DNA of 64,000 nucleotides from positions 2,852,001 to 2,916,000 of the forward strand of contig JAJFPB010000005.1 of NCBI GenBank assembly GCA_020881915.1, read 5' to 3'. Origin of the DNA: Paramyrothecium sp. XJ0827 (lineage: Eukaryota; Ascomycota; Sordariomycetes; Hypocreales; Stachybotryaceae). The position numbers were made by a program, and so were the translations under genes. The notes below the pieces were generated by a model that was not told the DNA's origin, made no database searches, and was given only the letters and a program-made list of their open reading frames with translations. This document shows, piece by piece, positions 1 through 11,504 of the stretch (position 1 is the first letter of the stretch; every line of letters begins with the position of its first letter).

Positions 1-3000
1 TTATTAGCCCTGCAGCGCAGTACCTGGTCCTGGTCCTCGCTCCTAGAACCTGGGCCTACCTTAGCCAGGACGCTTTCCCACCACCCACATCCGGCCCGAG
101 ACCCAACACGAGAACCCAAGTGGGGTTTAGCTTTGGGTCCGTTCAGGGGAGAGACTTGGCTCTGGTCAATCACCCAAGCACAGCACGGTGGAATAGTAAG
201 GCTGAGTCGACGCTGGGACAAGGAGGGTGGCTGTCGGTCCTGAGGAAAAAGGGTTCATCGGCCAAGGTTGTGCCACAGCAGTCATTATTCTACGTGTGAG
301 GCGGTTGAAAGGGAGGGGCAGGGGGGCAGAGGGGTGGGGAGGGGGCGTGCAGATGTGCGCAAGTAGGCGATATGCGAGGAGCGTCGGAGTCTTGAGTCGT
401 CCGAGATTGATTTGGCGGGCAGACTCAGAAAGGGAAACGGCCCGCCTCATCATAGACAGTGGCAGGACCGATTATCCTCGACTGCTTACGAGCCGGTGTG
501 TGTTTGTTACGAGACGGTGGGACGAGGCAACAGAGAAGAAAAAGGAACGAAAAAGCCATATCTGATATGATGGGAGTCGCCATATTGGCATGTGAAACCC
601 AGTTCACCTGGTGTCTGGGTGTGACCGACCCGGGACGTCGTCCAGATCTAAGCGCCCAATCGAGGCTACAGCACCTCGTTTGCTTTAACGCAAATCTTCA
701 TGAAACAAACACAACCCACCCTCGTTTTTCCATGAGACGTCGCTTGGCATGGGCCACCTTGCGGGCTGAGTGTCTGGCTGATGACGATGGCGCTTGTCGC
801 CCCGAGGTTGAAAAAGTAAGACGCCTGAAAAGCATAGCGTGATCTAGAATTGGGGCTTCAGGAAGATGGCGAGTGGCTGGTGAGGCTTACATACTATGGT
901 AGAACACCTGAACTGAAATGCCAAAGCAGCAAACTGAAAAGTGCTGAGGGCGGGCAGGCGAGAGAGCGAGCGACTCCCCTTCATCACGTCGGCATTGACC
1001 CCATTTTCGCACTTTGGCCCAGTTCTTTTTTTCTCTCGCTGTTGTAGATAAATGCGATTGTGAGAAGAAAGCGAGAAAAAAAAGGCTTGGCAAAGACTCG
1101 GCATCGGCACCACGCCAAATCGACCAGCTGGCAGGTAACCTCTACGTCAGCATGCGGATCCGCTGCTCTCAAACGCCGGGCGTGCCTGTCGGGAGGTGGC
1201 GTCAAGATGGCTTGAGCTGCCGTATCCACGGGAACGTAACGTGGACCATCGACCGCTGGAGTCTAAATGGTTCAAAACGTCTTGGCCACACTGCTGAGAA
1301 AGACGGGGGCCGTGCTGCTGCCCGCCCCCCCCCCCTTGTGCCTTGAAAGGGGGGTCAAGCAGAAGAGAAAACTCTGTTATAAACGGAAATAAAGTCGAGG
1401 CCGATGGACCAGCAACTAAGGGCATCTTAGTCCCAAGGTTAGGTCCAGAAACAGGTTAGCAACTGGCATTTGTCTCGGCTGGGGCGTCTAGGACCGGTTC
1501 ATGTGACAAGGACCTGCATGGCAATCTTGCCATTGACTCGGAACGGCTCACGCTATCGTCTGCTGTGCTTGTGCCATCGTCAAAACCACCCCAGTGGCCG
1601 CGCACGAGAGGCCGGCGGTCGTCGTCGATGCGACCTGACGGGAAGCCAGATCGAGACTCATCGAGGTGGTAGCCCGCGATGGATTTAGGAGTGGTAGGGT
1701 TGCACTGCCTTTACGCCTTCTGTTGCGCATCCCCATTTCCCCGGTCCGGTTAATAAGGGGGGATCTGGCGGCGCAAGCAAAAAAATCGCCCATGCAAAGC
1801 GGCTGCGTCACTAGATTGAATGCGATGGTACCCAATGATGCCGCGCGCCCTGGCGTCTGACGCTTCAACCTCCAGCCTCGAGTGACGATCATGTCCTAAT
1901 CGGCCAGGACGTGCGTACCTTAAATCGCGTGCTCTGCGCTCAATTGAGGGGGAATAGTCGATATTGGCAAACGGGATCTGCTGGTCGAGCTATGGAATTG
2001 ATTGTCATTCTTTCGACCCGACTGGCTCGACCACCCTCAGGCTGTGGCTTTCTCATCTCCCCTCATCCGGCACATGCAATTGCCGCATCACGACGAACCA
2101 GGCACGAAGGTTCAAGCACTCTCTCCCAGTGCCGAAGCAAAGGGTCGCGTGTGTGGTGGGTAACCCATAAACCCCAATGTGGGTGTGTGGCGGAGGACAG
2201 GGGGAACCCCATCCGGGCAGGAAAATCGTGGATCAAGGGGACCATACGGATACAGGACACGAAATCATGATCAGGACCTAGTGGTGAGGTGATCATGATG
2301 CCTGCATAAAGTGGAGAGGTTCCTGGCTCTGCTTTGAGCGAGATACAGCCAATGCTCAACCTTGACAGAGTGTGTCATTCTCCAATATTTTTGCCTGGCA
2401 ATACCTGCTGTTGGAAAGACCTTTCACGTCATTAATTCAATGACGAAATGGTCCTCCTTAACCCCGAACACTGCTCGTTCCTCAAGGTACGTGCGCACCC
2501 AAGGAACGTCCTCTTGGGTTACCAAGCGGCATTTGCTGTGTTCAAAACAACCGTGCGCTGGGACACGAAAGCCCTCGGCCCCCCGGCGCACGCACGCGCG
2601 TACGATAATAATGCCGTGGAACTACCTTTAGCTACAGCTGCCAAAACTGATGGGACGAAAGGGCGGAAAGAAATACCTTAAACACCTTGCAGGTGGTCCG
2701 CGGGCTCGCTTTCGCCCGCGCAAAGGACGAAGGCCTGGAGCACGGTAGCGGGGACCAGCGAATCGCTGGTTCCCATCCACAGCGAACCCACCGAGCTGCA
2801 TAAACTTATGGAGTTGGCCTGCATGACGCCCACCTCACGCGTCCAATGGCCTGCGTAGCGGAGGCCTGAAGCTTTCGGATCATGCCAGTCCTTTGTCTGG
2901 AGTCGTACGGTGAGGAATTGCCGGCGCGAAGGTTGTGTTTGTCCAGCCAGTTTATCCCACATGCATTAGCGTCACGGACGTTTCCGTTGCATGTATCAAC

Positions 3001-5690
3001 TCGAATCATTGTTGGTGTTCAAAGTGGCCATCTATAGGGTATGTGGTGCGAGCGGTCCCTGGCGCATGCATCGAGAACATTCTTCACAAGTTTGTTCCTT
3101 GGTTACGGTACCTTAAGGTAGGCGAACGCACAGTACCGACCTACCATACCTCAGGCACGGCCTTACCTTGACGGTAGGTAGTAAGTTGTTCTTAGTACCT
3201 GGAAGCTATAGGTTGAGAGAACAGCATCAAACACCATCCCTACCTTACGTCAGAGCAGTTGAACCGAAAACTTGGCTGTGCCTTCCTCCTTGTGCAAACC
3301 ACAAACCTGACCCTGCTTTCGCCAATCCAATTAATACATGACATCTTCCATTCCATCCTATTCCATCGCATCGTCATGCTCGCCGGCCTTGCCAACGTGC
3401 ACGCCACAGACAGCAATAGAAACATACCAAAAGGGTGGACCCACTGATGACCAAGGGCATCAACAACGACACCGCCAATAATTCAAGCTCCGTCGAGGCG
3501 ACTACAGCAGCCGTTTCGGAACTTTGTTCCCGCACTCAAGACGGTGCTGCCACAACAAGTCTTTGATTCGCTCGCTGTCACCTCCAATTTCGAACCGTTT
3601 CTCTCTCGTTCCCGTCCCCGTCCCAGGGTCGTATCGAAGCGACCCTACTCTGCAGAATTGAGTAGCAGGATTCAGGTGGCTTCGCGATTGTTTGCCTTTT
3701 AGCTTGTGAGATGCGTACACACATACGTACCACCTTATGCTACCGACATACATCCACATGTTACCCTCCTCCCACTGCGGCACTATTATTCGAGAAACCG
3801 CGCCGCAGCAATGAAAACAGGGGTGGGACCTTGGGCCGTGCGCCGGGACCACTGCCCATGTCCGCGCCTCCGGCTCCCCTAATTACAGATTCACCAGAAA
3901 CATTTCCCGTGCTATCTCCCTCACAATATATCAAGGACCGCCATGGCGAGATTACGAGGCAGACTGCGCCGTCCCTGACCTGCGCTAGACCGTGCCCCTA
4001 AGGTTCCGATAAACCGCCATGGCTCTTGGCACCCGGATCAATAACCTCGATGGAAGAGGAGCTCCCACTCTCGACGGTGGCCGCACCTACTGCCCCCGGT
4101 AAGGGCGGCTTTCCTGGCTGATGGGATGATCGTCAGGCCGGGGGTGGGGCTGGCCTACCCAGTCCGAACCGTCCCCTTTGCTGCCATCCCTGCTCGGTGA
4201 ACCCTCCACCCCTAGCGCGATGCAAGGCGGTGGAATAGGGCCCTGCTTGGACTTCCTCAATGCGATTGTTGTCGTTGCGGTGAAAGGGTTGGTTGCGTCG
4301 ACCCAATGCAATGCACCCGCTTATGTGTGCATATCTATAATGCCTGCCTGTGCAGCTGAATGTGGACTTCCGGCTAGAGTGATCCACGAACGGGTAACAG
4401 ATCGGATGGCATCCAGATGGATCTGGGCAACACCGTCCGCATGTGGGCGATGAAGATTTCGGGCTGCAAGTATTGTTGATGCTTTCCGCACAAGACGGGC
4501 CAGCCTGATAGCCATCATTGGGGTTTGCTTGTAATAATGCATATTCGATGGGCTACCAAACCCAAGCAGTGTTGCCACGATGCACGAAACCTCCTTGACC
4601 ATTTCCCAGAGGAATTGCTCTGAACCAGCGGCTTCGCGCTGCAGATTCAAGCGCCAAGTTTCAGCAATGACTTGGCAAGATATCTTGTTCACCATCTTAC
4701 TGGTGGTTGTCGCAATTGAATCGAGAGTTGCACCATCTTCAGCCTCTTGGAAGCCTTACCCAAAGGTCCTACGAGATGCCCCATACGGCAGGGTAGACAA
4801 GGCAGACTGCCCAGACTTGCTTCGAATCCTACATAGTAAGTGGCAAAGCCAACAATTCGTTGCATAAGCACGGCAACATTTGCCCTATTCCGATCACATT
4901 TCGTTCAGAAGCGTAGTAGAGCGCCTGCACAGCTCGTGCCGGCTTACCACTTTCTCAGTGGTGGGATTATGCGACTCGAATTCCAATAATTCGATGCTGA
5001 GGTTGTATCACGTTGCAACCTGACCCGACGTGCAGGAATACAACCATGCATAGGTGTAGATTTGTAACTTATCCGCTCTAAATCCCTGTAAAGGCTCCCG
5101 GAGGCGGCATGCTAACCCCACGTCTGAATATCATTACTTGCTTTTTCTCGGTACCACCTGCTGCACCAGGACAAGCAGATATTACGTTGTTTAGACTTCA
5201 TTGCGCAATTGCATGACTTCGAACACGCCTCCTCCAACATGTCTTGGGCATCTGCCACGGTACACCGCAATGCATCGATATGGCGTATAAGTCCCGACCT
5301 GGATTGGTAGGCGAATATCGCAGTCAAAGCGGGACGAACCGACTTAGTCAAGCCCGAGTTGTGTTTCATCAGCCATGTCTCTCGACAGGACCAACAGAAG
5401 TCAACAGCAGGGCGAAGAATGTGTTACAATAGACATGACCGGAGCTTAGGCACAACGAACAGCAGCTTAACAAACTTTGAAGAAGGTTGAAATAATATAT
5501 TCAAAAGCTGGACAGCTATTCGGATATAGTCACAGAGGCGTTATAGGTAAGACTCTTCTCCCAAGTGAATCAGTCCGACTCGCTCATCCAATTATCCTTC
5601 AGCAAAGATGGTCTTCCCCAAAGCATATGTTCTATGATGCATGGGCGATTGCTGTAAAGGGCACCCGAAAGGAAATTAGATGACCACTCT
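1..5690. other. Gene-poor stretch, no confident gene
   Basis: No reading frame here looks like a complete gene. Open frames stay below about 130 codons and show no recognisable domain or signal peptide. A poly-C run lies at 1326-1335. A cluster of AGGTA/TACCT words lies at 3103-3183. The only stretch with gene-like protein character is on the minus strand at 4321-4755 and is listed separately as a possible decayed exon. Some of this stretch may be promoter or untranslated sequence of genes outside the window. Confidence 0.5.
4321..4755 (-). pseudogene. Possible decayed exon of an unrecognised gene
   Basis: The minus frame is open from 4755 to a TAA at 4321. Its amino-acid mix is natural-looking and mostly helical: it contains QEAEDGATLDSI, then a long helix-like part with WRLNLQREAAGSEQF and MAIRLARLVRKAS. 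It is bounded upstream by an in-frame TAA at 4756-4758, beyond which the same frame still reads plausibly. TAA could come from CAA by a C-to-T change, as repeat-induced point mutation makes, but one site proves nothing. No convincing intron rescues the frame. I recognise no family. It may also be a real exon whose partners I failed to find. Confidence 0.25.
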
Positions 5691-5707
5691 TGGAGATCTT
5701 GAGACCT

Positions 5708-6947
5708 TTACTGCGTAAGGCCAAGAGCATCAGTGAGGGAGTCGAGCCCAAGAACGTCAGTCAAGCCATCCAGGAGGGGGCCGGTGACGGGCTGCAGGAC
5801 ATCGGTGACAGGCTCAAGGAGATCGGCAACGGGAGTGATGACGGGGTCCAAAACATCGACCAGAGGGTCAACGGCCGGGGAGAGGAGGCCGCCGGTAGGG
5901 GCGGGAGCGGGAATACCTCCGAGAAGGGTGCTCAGGAGATCAGTAGGAGCGGCACCGCCAAGGAGGTCGCCCAGGACATCGGTCGGAGCAGCGCCGCCGA
6001 GAAGGGTGCTCAGGAGGTCAGTAGGAGCGGCACCGCCAAGGAGGTTACCCAAGGCACCGGTAGGAGCAGCGCCGCCGAGGAGGGTGCTCAGAATATCGGT
6101 CGGTGCCGCACCACCAAGGAGGGCACTAAGAGGATCAGCGGCACCGCCAGCGGCACCACCCAGAAGGGTGCTCAAAGCATCCGTTGGGTTGCCGGCACCG
6201 CCGAGAAGAGAGCTGAAGGGGTCAGTGGCACCGGTGCCAGCACCACCGAGAAGAGTGGTGAGGGGATCAACACCTCCAAGAAGGGTGGTCAGGGGGTCAG
6301 ACAGAATTGCCCCAGGGCCGCCAAGAAGACCCGTAAAGGGGTCGAGGAGTGAAGGGCTGAAGGGATCGATAACTGGCACACACTGGTGGTTAGCGAATTA
6401 GTCCCCTGCCTCAATTTTGAGAACTTTTCGACTTACGGGGCTGCGCGATGGGCAGGATCTGGGGCAAAAGCGCGGGATTGAATAAAGATCCCAGGTTGAG
6501 GCTCTGGAGAGGGTCCACGAGCAGACCGAGGTCAAGACCACCCAGAGGCAGGGTGGACAGGTCGAAGGGGTCCAGGATACCGGTACTGGCAATGGCCAGC
6601 AGGGTGCTGAGCTGCTGGAGCTGGAGCAAGGATCCCAGGTCGAACTTGGGGGTGTTGAAAACAGGGGCGAAGTTGAGCAGATCCAGGTGGTTGTTAATGC
6701 CCAGACTCTCGAATCTGTTCAGGTCGAGGGGGTTGATGCTAGCCACGTAGCTGAGCTCCAGGTGGTTGAAGGCGAAGCCGTTGAGGGCCTGGCCCAGAGG
6801 GCTGCTCGCGCCTGGGTTGATACCGGTGTTGCCGAGCAAGCTGCTGCCGGTATCGAAGGTTCGCTTCTCGTTGGCAGGGTTAGGGCCCGCCGGGGCGGCG
6901 CTGACAACTGAGGCGAGAGCGCCTGCGACAATGGCGGCGGTCTTCAT
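5708..6947 (-). CDS. Secreted protein with LLGG repeat array
   Basis: Two exons: 6947-6437 and 6372-5708, with a 64-nt intron (GTAAGT donor, CTAAC branch, CCAG acceptor); 391 aa. The ATG at 6947 opens a clear signal peptide (MKTAAIVAGALASVVSA) followed by a short propeptide ending in KR near residue 29, a likely Kex2 site. Residues about 45-170 are rich in Leu, Asn and Asp-Pro. Exon 2 carries eleven LLGG motifs; the last six are spaced exactly 13 residues apart (LLGGAAPTD-x-LST pattern). The tail is Leu/Val/Asp/Pro-rich. I see no cysteine framework, catalytic motif or membrane anchor. The function is unknown: a cell-wall or surface-active structural role is possible but is inference. The next gene on the same strand (8546-9628) has the same general build. 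Confidence 0.8.
5850..6350 (-). repeat. 39-45 bp coding tandem repeat
   Basis: This imperfect GC-rich tandem array encodes the LLGG motifs of the secreted protein. The unit is 39 bp over the last six copies and 42-45 bp in some earlier ones. Because the unit length is a multiple of three and stop-poor, two plus-strand frames also stay open across the array; these are shadows. Slippage at such arrays usually makes copy number vary between strains. Confidence 0.85.
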
Positions 6948-8545
6948 TGTAAAGGTCTTTAGGAAATAGGTGAATTAGATCAAGTAAAGAGCGGATGAAC
7001 CCAGTGTTGGTGTTCCGAAAGAATATCGAATACAAGTAGAAGCAAAGGAGCTATGCGCCTGATGACAGCAAAAGAGAGAGCTGTACAGAGCAGACACCGA
7101 CATATTTATGATTTGTTTGTTACATCCTGGCTCAAGCCCAGTGTAAAGCACGTCAAATCTTGACAACAAGCAGGAGTGTGTATTCTCTGAGGTGCGACCA
7201 TGCCATGGGTTGGAATGGGACGAAATGAGGGCTCATTCAAGGATTGAACGTGGCTGGACCGAAGAGAGCATGGAAGGATTCCAAGCGCTATTTCCCAGTC
7301 GGCCTTGCTTCGCTCATGTCACTACGCTGCAGCTGTTTGAATACAAGTCCTCGATGGGCCCTTGGTCTACGGTGCTTGATATTGGAAATAATCCTCCACT
7401 TTCGTTGAGATTTCCATCCTTTGACTAGTAACCCTCACGAGGCTCAAGTCTACGATCACAATTCTTGAGATGTACTTAAAAGGCCAAGGCCGAGGTCAAG
7501 ATCTTCATCGAGTAAGACAAATCGGAGTATGCACAGAAACATCAAGACGTTGCTCAACGGAGAGCGAGATATGCTGGTGGGAATCACATCGTGACGACAG
7601 CATTACCCCATACTCGGACAATTTTTAGGACAGACCATATCCTCGGGTCTACGATCAAGAAAACACTCGACCGTTGGCGCTCGGCCGGCAACTCCCACCG
7701 GGGAAATTCCTCTCCCCAGGCATTTGGGCGTTCAAGACAACCGCCGTGAGGCCGAAAGAGCCCATTCTCGTGCGGCCCCAGTCACCAATCATCTCGTTGT
7801 TCCTGAGACCAGCCCCTGCGATCCACATTCGTGGCATGTCTGAAACCGCCCTGGGTGATCGAGACGACTGGTGACAGCATCCATGTTCCGAGTATACGGC
7901 GCTGTAACACGACCCAGTGCAGCCAGCACCTCTCCCAGGTGGCGCAATGGCTGGTGTCATTGAAGGATCACGATGGCGAGATCTTGCACGAGTCTGCCCG
8001 CCCATGAGGTGGCTTCGAAAGGCTGGCGGCGGCCCATAGACTGTTTGTCGGGACGAATCATGGTACGATTGGGAGACAGTGCCGATCTGGCAAAGGAGTC
8101 AGGCGAGACATGTCGCATCCAGTCCGGCCAGCAGGGCCTGCGATGGACGATGAGCGTCGATCCTATAGATTCAGGGTCTCCGCTGGCTTGTGGCCGGGAG
8201 GTGACTCTTGCCGAGATCGACAGTTAGATATTCAAGCACAGCGCAAGCGGTCAATGGAGACTGTGAGCATGTTTGACAGATTCCAGGTGCATTTGTCTGG
8301 GCGATTGCTGCCAGTAAGGCGTTAACACTTTCTATGAAGAATTGTTTCCCGTCGTAACCCAACTCCATTATGAAACCCCCTATCCTTCATGCACGATCCC
8401 TAGCTCAGACCGAATAATAATGGTCTTTGCCTTGCGTCTGGATATCTCGAATGCCCTGACGGTTCAGCAAGGCCGGTGCGTCATCAAGACGCTGCATCGG
8501 CCGTGAGCTTTGTTGTTTAGTAATTCATGAATCATCGTCGAGTCC
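6948..8545. other. Spacer between the two secreted-protein genes
   Basis: About 1.6 kb without a supported gene. The left part should hold the promoter and leader of the 5708-6947 gene. An AT-rich word that could act as a TATA-like element is at about 7102-7110, roughly 155 nt upstream of that ATG. The right part holds the 3' end of the 8546-9628 gene. I see no other signal. Confidence 0.4.
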
Positions 8546-9628
8546 TCAGAACTTGATGAGAGACCTCTTGTCGTTTTCTGTGAACAAGTCGAAAAGTCAG
8601 TAAATGCATGTACGAACAGCGCAGGGCGCTCTGCAAGCGGATTTGGACATACCCTCTCTGCCACGGCTCTCCTGCTCGGGCCCGCCCTTCCGGGCCTTGC
8701 GCGCCACCGCGGCGCCGCCGCCCAGGATGTCGAGGACCTGCTGCTGGCCCACGAGCTGGAGTTGCTGCAGAACCTGCAGCTGCTGGACCTGGACGAGGAG
8801 GGAAACGGCCTGGGCGATGCCGGCGTTAGCGAGGACGTTGATGTCAATGACGCCGCCAATCTGCATCTGGTTGAGGACGTCCTGGATCTGCTTGGCGAGG
8901 TCGACCTGAAGCAGCTGGTCCTCGCGGCCGCGGCCGTTGCCCCTGCCGTCCTCGCGATCATCGTCCTCGCGTCCGCGGCCGTTGCCGTTTCCTCGGCCGT
9001 TTCCACGGCCGTTGCCCTTTTCCTGGTCTCCCTCTTGGTCATCTCCCTGCTCGCCTTCCTGGGGAGGAGCAACAACCTCGGGGGGAGCAGCCTCGGGAGG
9101 GGCGTCGACCACGGGAGGAGCAGCCTCAGGGGGAGCAACGACTGCGGGAGGGGTGGCCTCGGGAGGGGCGACGAGCTCCGGGGGAGCGGTCTCGTTACCA
9201 GCCGGAGGAGGAGGGGGAGCAGCGCCAACTTCATGAGGAGGTGGAGGGGCAGCCTCAGGAGGAGGAGCTTCAGCAGGAGGTGCTTCGGCAGGGGGAGCCT
9301 CAGCAGGAGGTGCTTCGGCAGGGGGAGCCTCAGCGGGGGGTTCTTCGGCAGGGGGAGCCTCAGGAGGAGGGGCCTCGGCGGGAGGTGCCTCGGCGGGAGG
9401 AGCAGCAGGAGGAGCGCCAGCCTCGGCCTCGCCCGGTTTCTTCTCCTCTTTTTCACCTGGCGCAGCCTCGGGTGCTTGTACAATGTGGGGAGCGACCACG
9501 GGCACAGCTCCGCTCAGAGGAGCGGCAGCGCCGATGATGGTGACGCTTCGGCGGTGGTGGACATCTGCAGGAACAACCATGGCCGACGCCAGGCCGGCCG
9601 TGAGAAGGAGAACGTTGATCGACTTCAT
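8546..9628 (-). CDS. Secreted proline/alanine-rich repeat protein
   Basis: Two exons: 9628-8653 and 8577-8546, with a 75-nt intron (GTATGT donor, CTGAC branch, CACAG acceptor); 335 aa. The signal peptide is MKSINVLLLTAGLASA, followed by a short pro-stretch ending HHRR near residue 27, a probable Kex2 site. Residues about 50-200 are PPAEAPP/PPEAAPP repeats. Then comes a hydrophilic GNGRG/DDRED block (about 205-240), then a hydrophobic Gln/Leu/Val segment (QLQVLQQLQ). Splicing replaces an otherwise cysteine-containing read-through tail by ENDKRSLIKF, which carries another dibasic KR. There is no enzyme motif. Likely an extracellular or wall-associated structural protein; function not recognised. 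Confidence 0.78.
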
Positions 9629-9842
9629 GATGACAGTGTTTGGGTAGTCGTGTAAGTCAAGATAACCGGACAGAAGAGAATGTCGTCAGAAAAGTTAAGG
9701 AAAGAATAAAGCTGCGCACTGCGTAAACGAAAAGAACAGAGCCCAGCTCTTCGAAAAAGACAGGAGAAAAAGGTAGTGTAGTGGTAAGGTCTCTGGTGAT
9801 GAGGCAGCCTGGATTCTTGAAGATGGGACGCATCCATCGGGA

Positions 9843-9852
9843 GTATATATAC
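9843..9852 (-). promoter_or_regulatory. Candidate TATA box for the Pro/Ala-rich protein gene
   Basis: The palindromic word GTATATATAC lies about 215 nt upstream of the ATG at 9628. It is the only strong TATA-like word in that spacer. The distance implies a leader of perhaps 150-190 nt, which is plausible but unverified. Confidence 0.4.
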
Positions 9853-11156
9853 GTTCTGCCTGCATGTGTACAGGCCCGCGAAGGGCTAGGGCATCAAAAC
9901 ATGGCAGGGAGCGGCTCCTCCACGGAACCGTGTCTTGGAACGGGCCCGTCATGGTTGGGACTGCCGATGATGGCAGAACCGGCGACGAATGGGGGCCTCT
10001 GAATCGACATCGGCCTTGTCGAGAAGAGCTCCGTCAGCAGCCCAACAGGCTTGCTGCTTCACGGATGCGACCGGAATCATCTGGTCCCAGACGCGGGATG
10101 CGACAGATGTAGCCTTCATCCCAGTCGAGTCGAACACCCCGGGGGAACTACCCAGCAGCGTCCGAACCTGGGATTGGCTCGTGTGGCTGGCTGCCATCCC
10201 AAAGCCGGGATGAAGGCGAGGAGATTCCGTCTGATGCATGTTGAGGCTAAACCCCGACTCCTGGGTCCGGGGTCTGCCAAGGTGCGGTCCGCTGCATCAG
10301 ACGTCTGCCGGACGTGGCAGAGGTGTCAATCAGGAGGCGTTTTTGGTGTCGCAGAAGATGACATGGCATGGCACGGCGCCTCTGCTGTTGGCGGACTCGC
10401 TGGCGCGTCGCACGGAGAGAGACCCATGTCCAATCTGCGACGTTGGATCGCCGTGCAGCCACTCGTCCCGTGTGTGTGGTTGAAGGGGCGAAAAGAGATG
10501 GCAGGTACTCTGTGCAGGTAGCGCGGTTACAAAGTGTTCAAACATGGCAGCTCCTTGGAAATTTCTGTCCTTCTCCCCCGTCCCAAAGATGCCGATCGAT
10601 TCACGGTCTTGGCCGTTAAGCTTAATTCATGCAAGAACAGAAGACGCGCAGGGGTTTTGCGTCGTGGAGTTTCAGATGCGCCCTTCAAACAAGGAGGGCA
10701 CATCCGCCTGCCCTTCACTTGTCTGACCTAGCCTCTAGCCTCTGCTTATAATTTCGCCACGCTGGCCCATTCACGGCGAAGAGGTTGTTTGTTGCGTCAA
10801 TCCATCCAAACCTCAGACGTCGCAGCTGCCACGGAGTTTCCTGAAGGAATTCAAACTGGCGAAGTCAGGCGTTCGACATTATGCGACGAGCGCCAGTGAC
10901 TATTCACCAGGGTTCGAGTTGATCCAGTCTAGAAGGGAAGGAAGAATGATAAAAAAAAAGAAAGCAAAAAAGAAAAGCGTAGCATGAACTCATTCGCTTT
11001 GGATTGCTGTGGACTAGACATGTTAGCCAGAGGAAGTCATCTACGTATGGCGCAGCTGCCAAGCTCAAGGAAGACATGCGCCTCACTCAATCCTTCTGGC
11101 AGCCAATCGTTGTGACAAGTGTTATACATTTTCTTTCTTTGGGTTCTTGCTGCAGG
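9853..11156. other. Spacer, nothing recognised
   Basis: The longest open frame (10051-10521, plus) has no domain, no signal peptide and an implausible composition. A poly-A tract lies at about 10951-10975. The right end should be the 3' region of the small minus-strand gene at 11157-11504. Confidence 0.4.
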
Positions 11157-11504
11157 TCATCTATTGGCCTTTTTGCTGATGTCCTCATCGCCATCGCCCT
11201 TGTGAAAGCCCAGCCACTCGCCCAGCATGCCGCCCGGCTTGGGCACCGGGCACTCCCTCCTCGCCTGCCGCTGCCGCTCATCCTCGAGCTCCATGCCCTG
11301 GTTGAACTGCACGATGCCGTCCTTGCCCTCGGCCTCCGCCGCCGCCGCCGCCCGCCGCCTCCACCTCTTCCGCTTGCCGTTCTCGTCCACCACGATCTCG
11401 CCGTCGGCGTACTTGGTCGCCGGCATGGGGCAGGGCAGGAGGTGCGGCAGGGCGACGACGAGGAAGCTGGCCGCGACGGTGGTTGCGAAGAGCGACGAGG
11501 TCAT
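11157..11504 (-). CDS. Small membrane protein of unknown function
   Basis: A single exon encoding 115 aa from the ATG at 11504. Another in-frame ATG at 11534 would add ten residues (MPPHLHPRSS); I prefer the inner one because it places a hydrophobic segment (about residues 5-25, ending PHLLPCP) at the N-terminus. After it come a basic KRKRWRRR patch, an Ala/Glu-rich stretch and a charged C-terminal part with ECPVPKPGG and GEWLGFH. The architecture suggests a small membrane-anchored protein, possibly organellar. I do not recognise a named family. Third codon positions are strongly C/G-rich, like the neighbouring phosphatase gene, which supports coding. Confidence 0.6.
   Translation of the reverse strand: MTSSLFATTVAASFLVVALPHLLPCPMPATKYADGEIVVDENGKRKRWRRRAAAAAEAEGKDGIVQFNQGMELEDERQRQARRECPVPKPGGMLGEWLGFHKGDGDEDISKKANR

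Noticed and set aside
5690..6401. Two long plus-strand frames (about 220 codons) across the LLGG array
   Set aside because: They are antisense to a gene with a signal peptide, intron and good start; they are open only because the repeat unit is a multiple of three and lacks stops.
8762..9655. Plus-strand frame of 297 codons and another minus frame over the Pro/Ala-rich gene
   Set aside because: Low-complexity translations from GC-rich repeats; the chosen frame alone has a signal peptide and consistent splice sites.
10051..10521. Plus-strand frame of 156 codons
   Set aside because: No domain, no signal peptide, unnatural Cys/Trp/His mix, no supporting splice structure.
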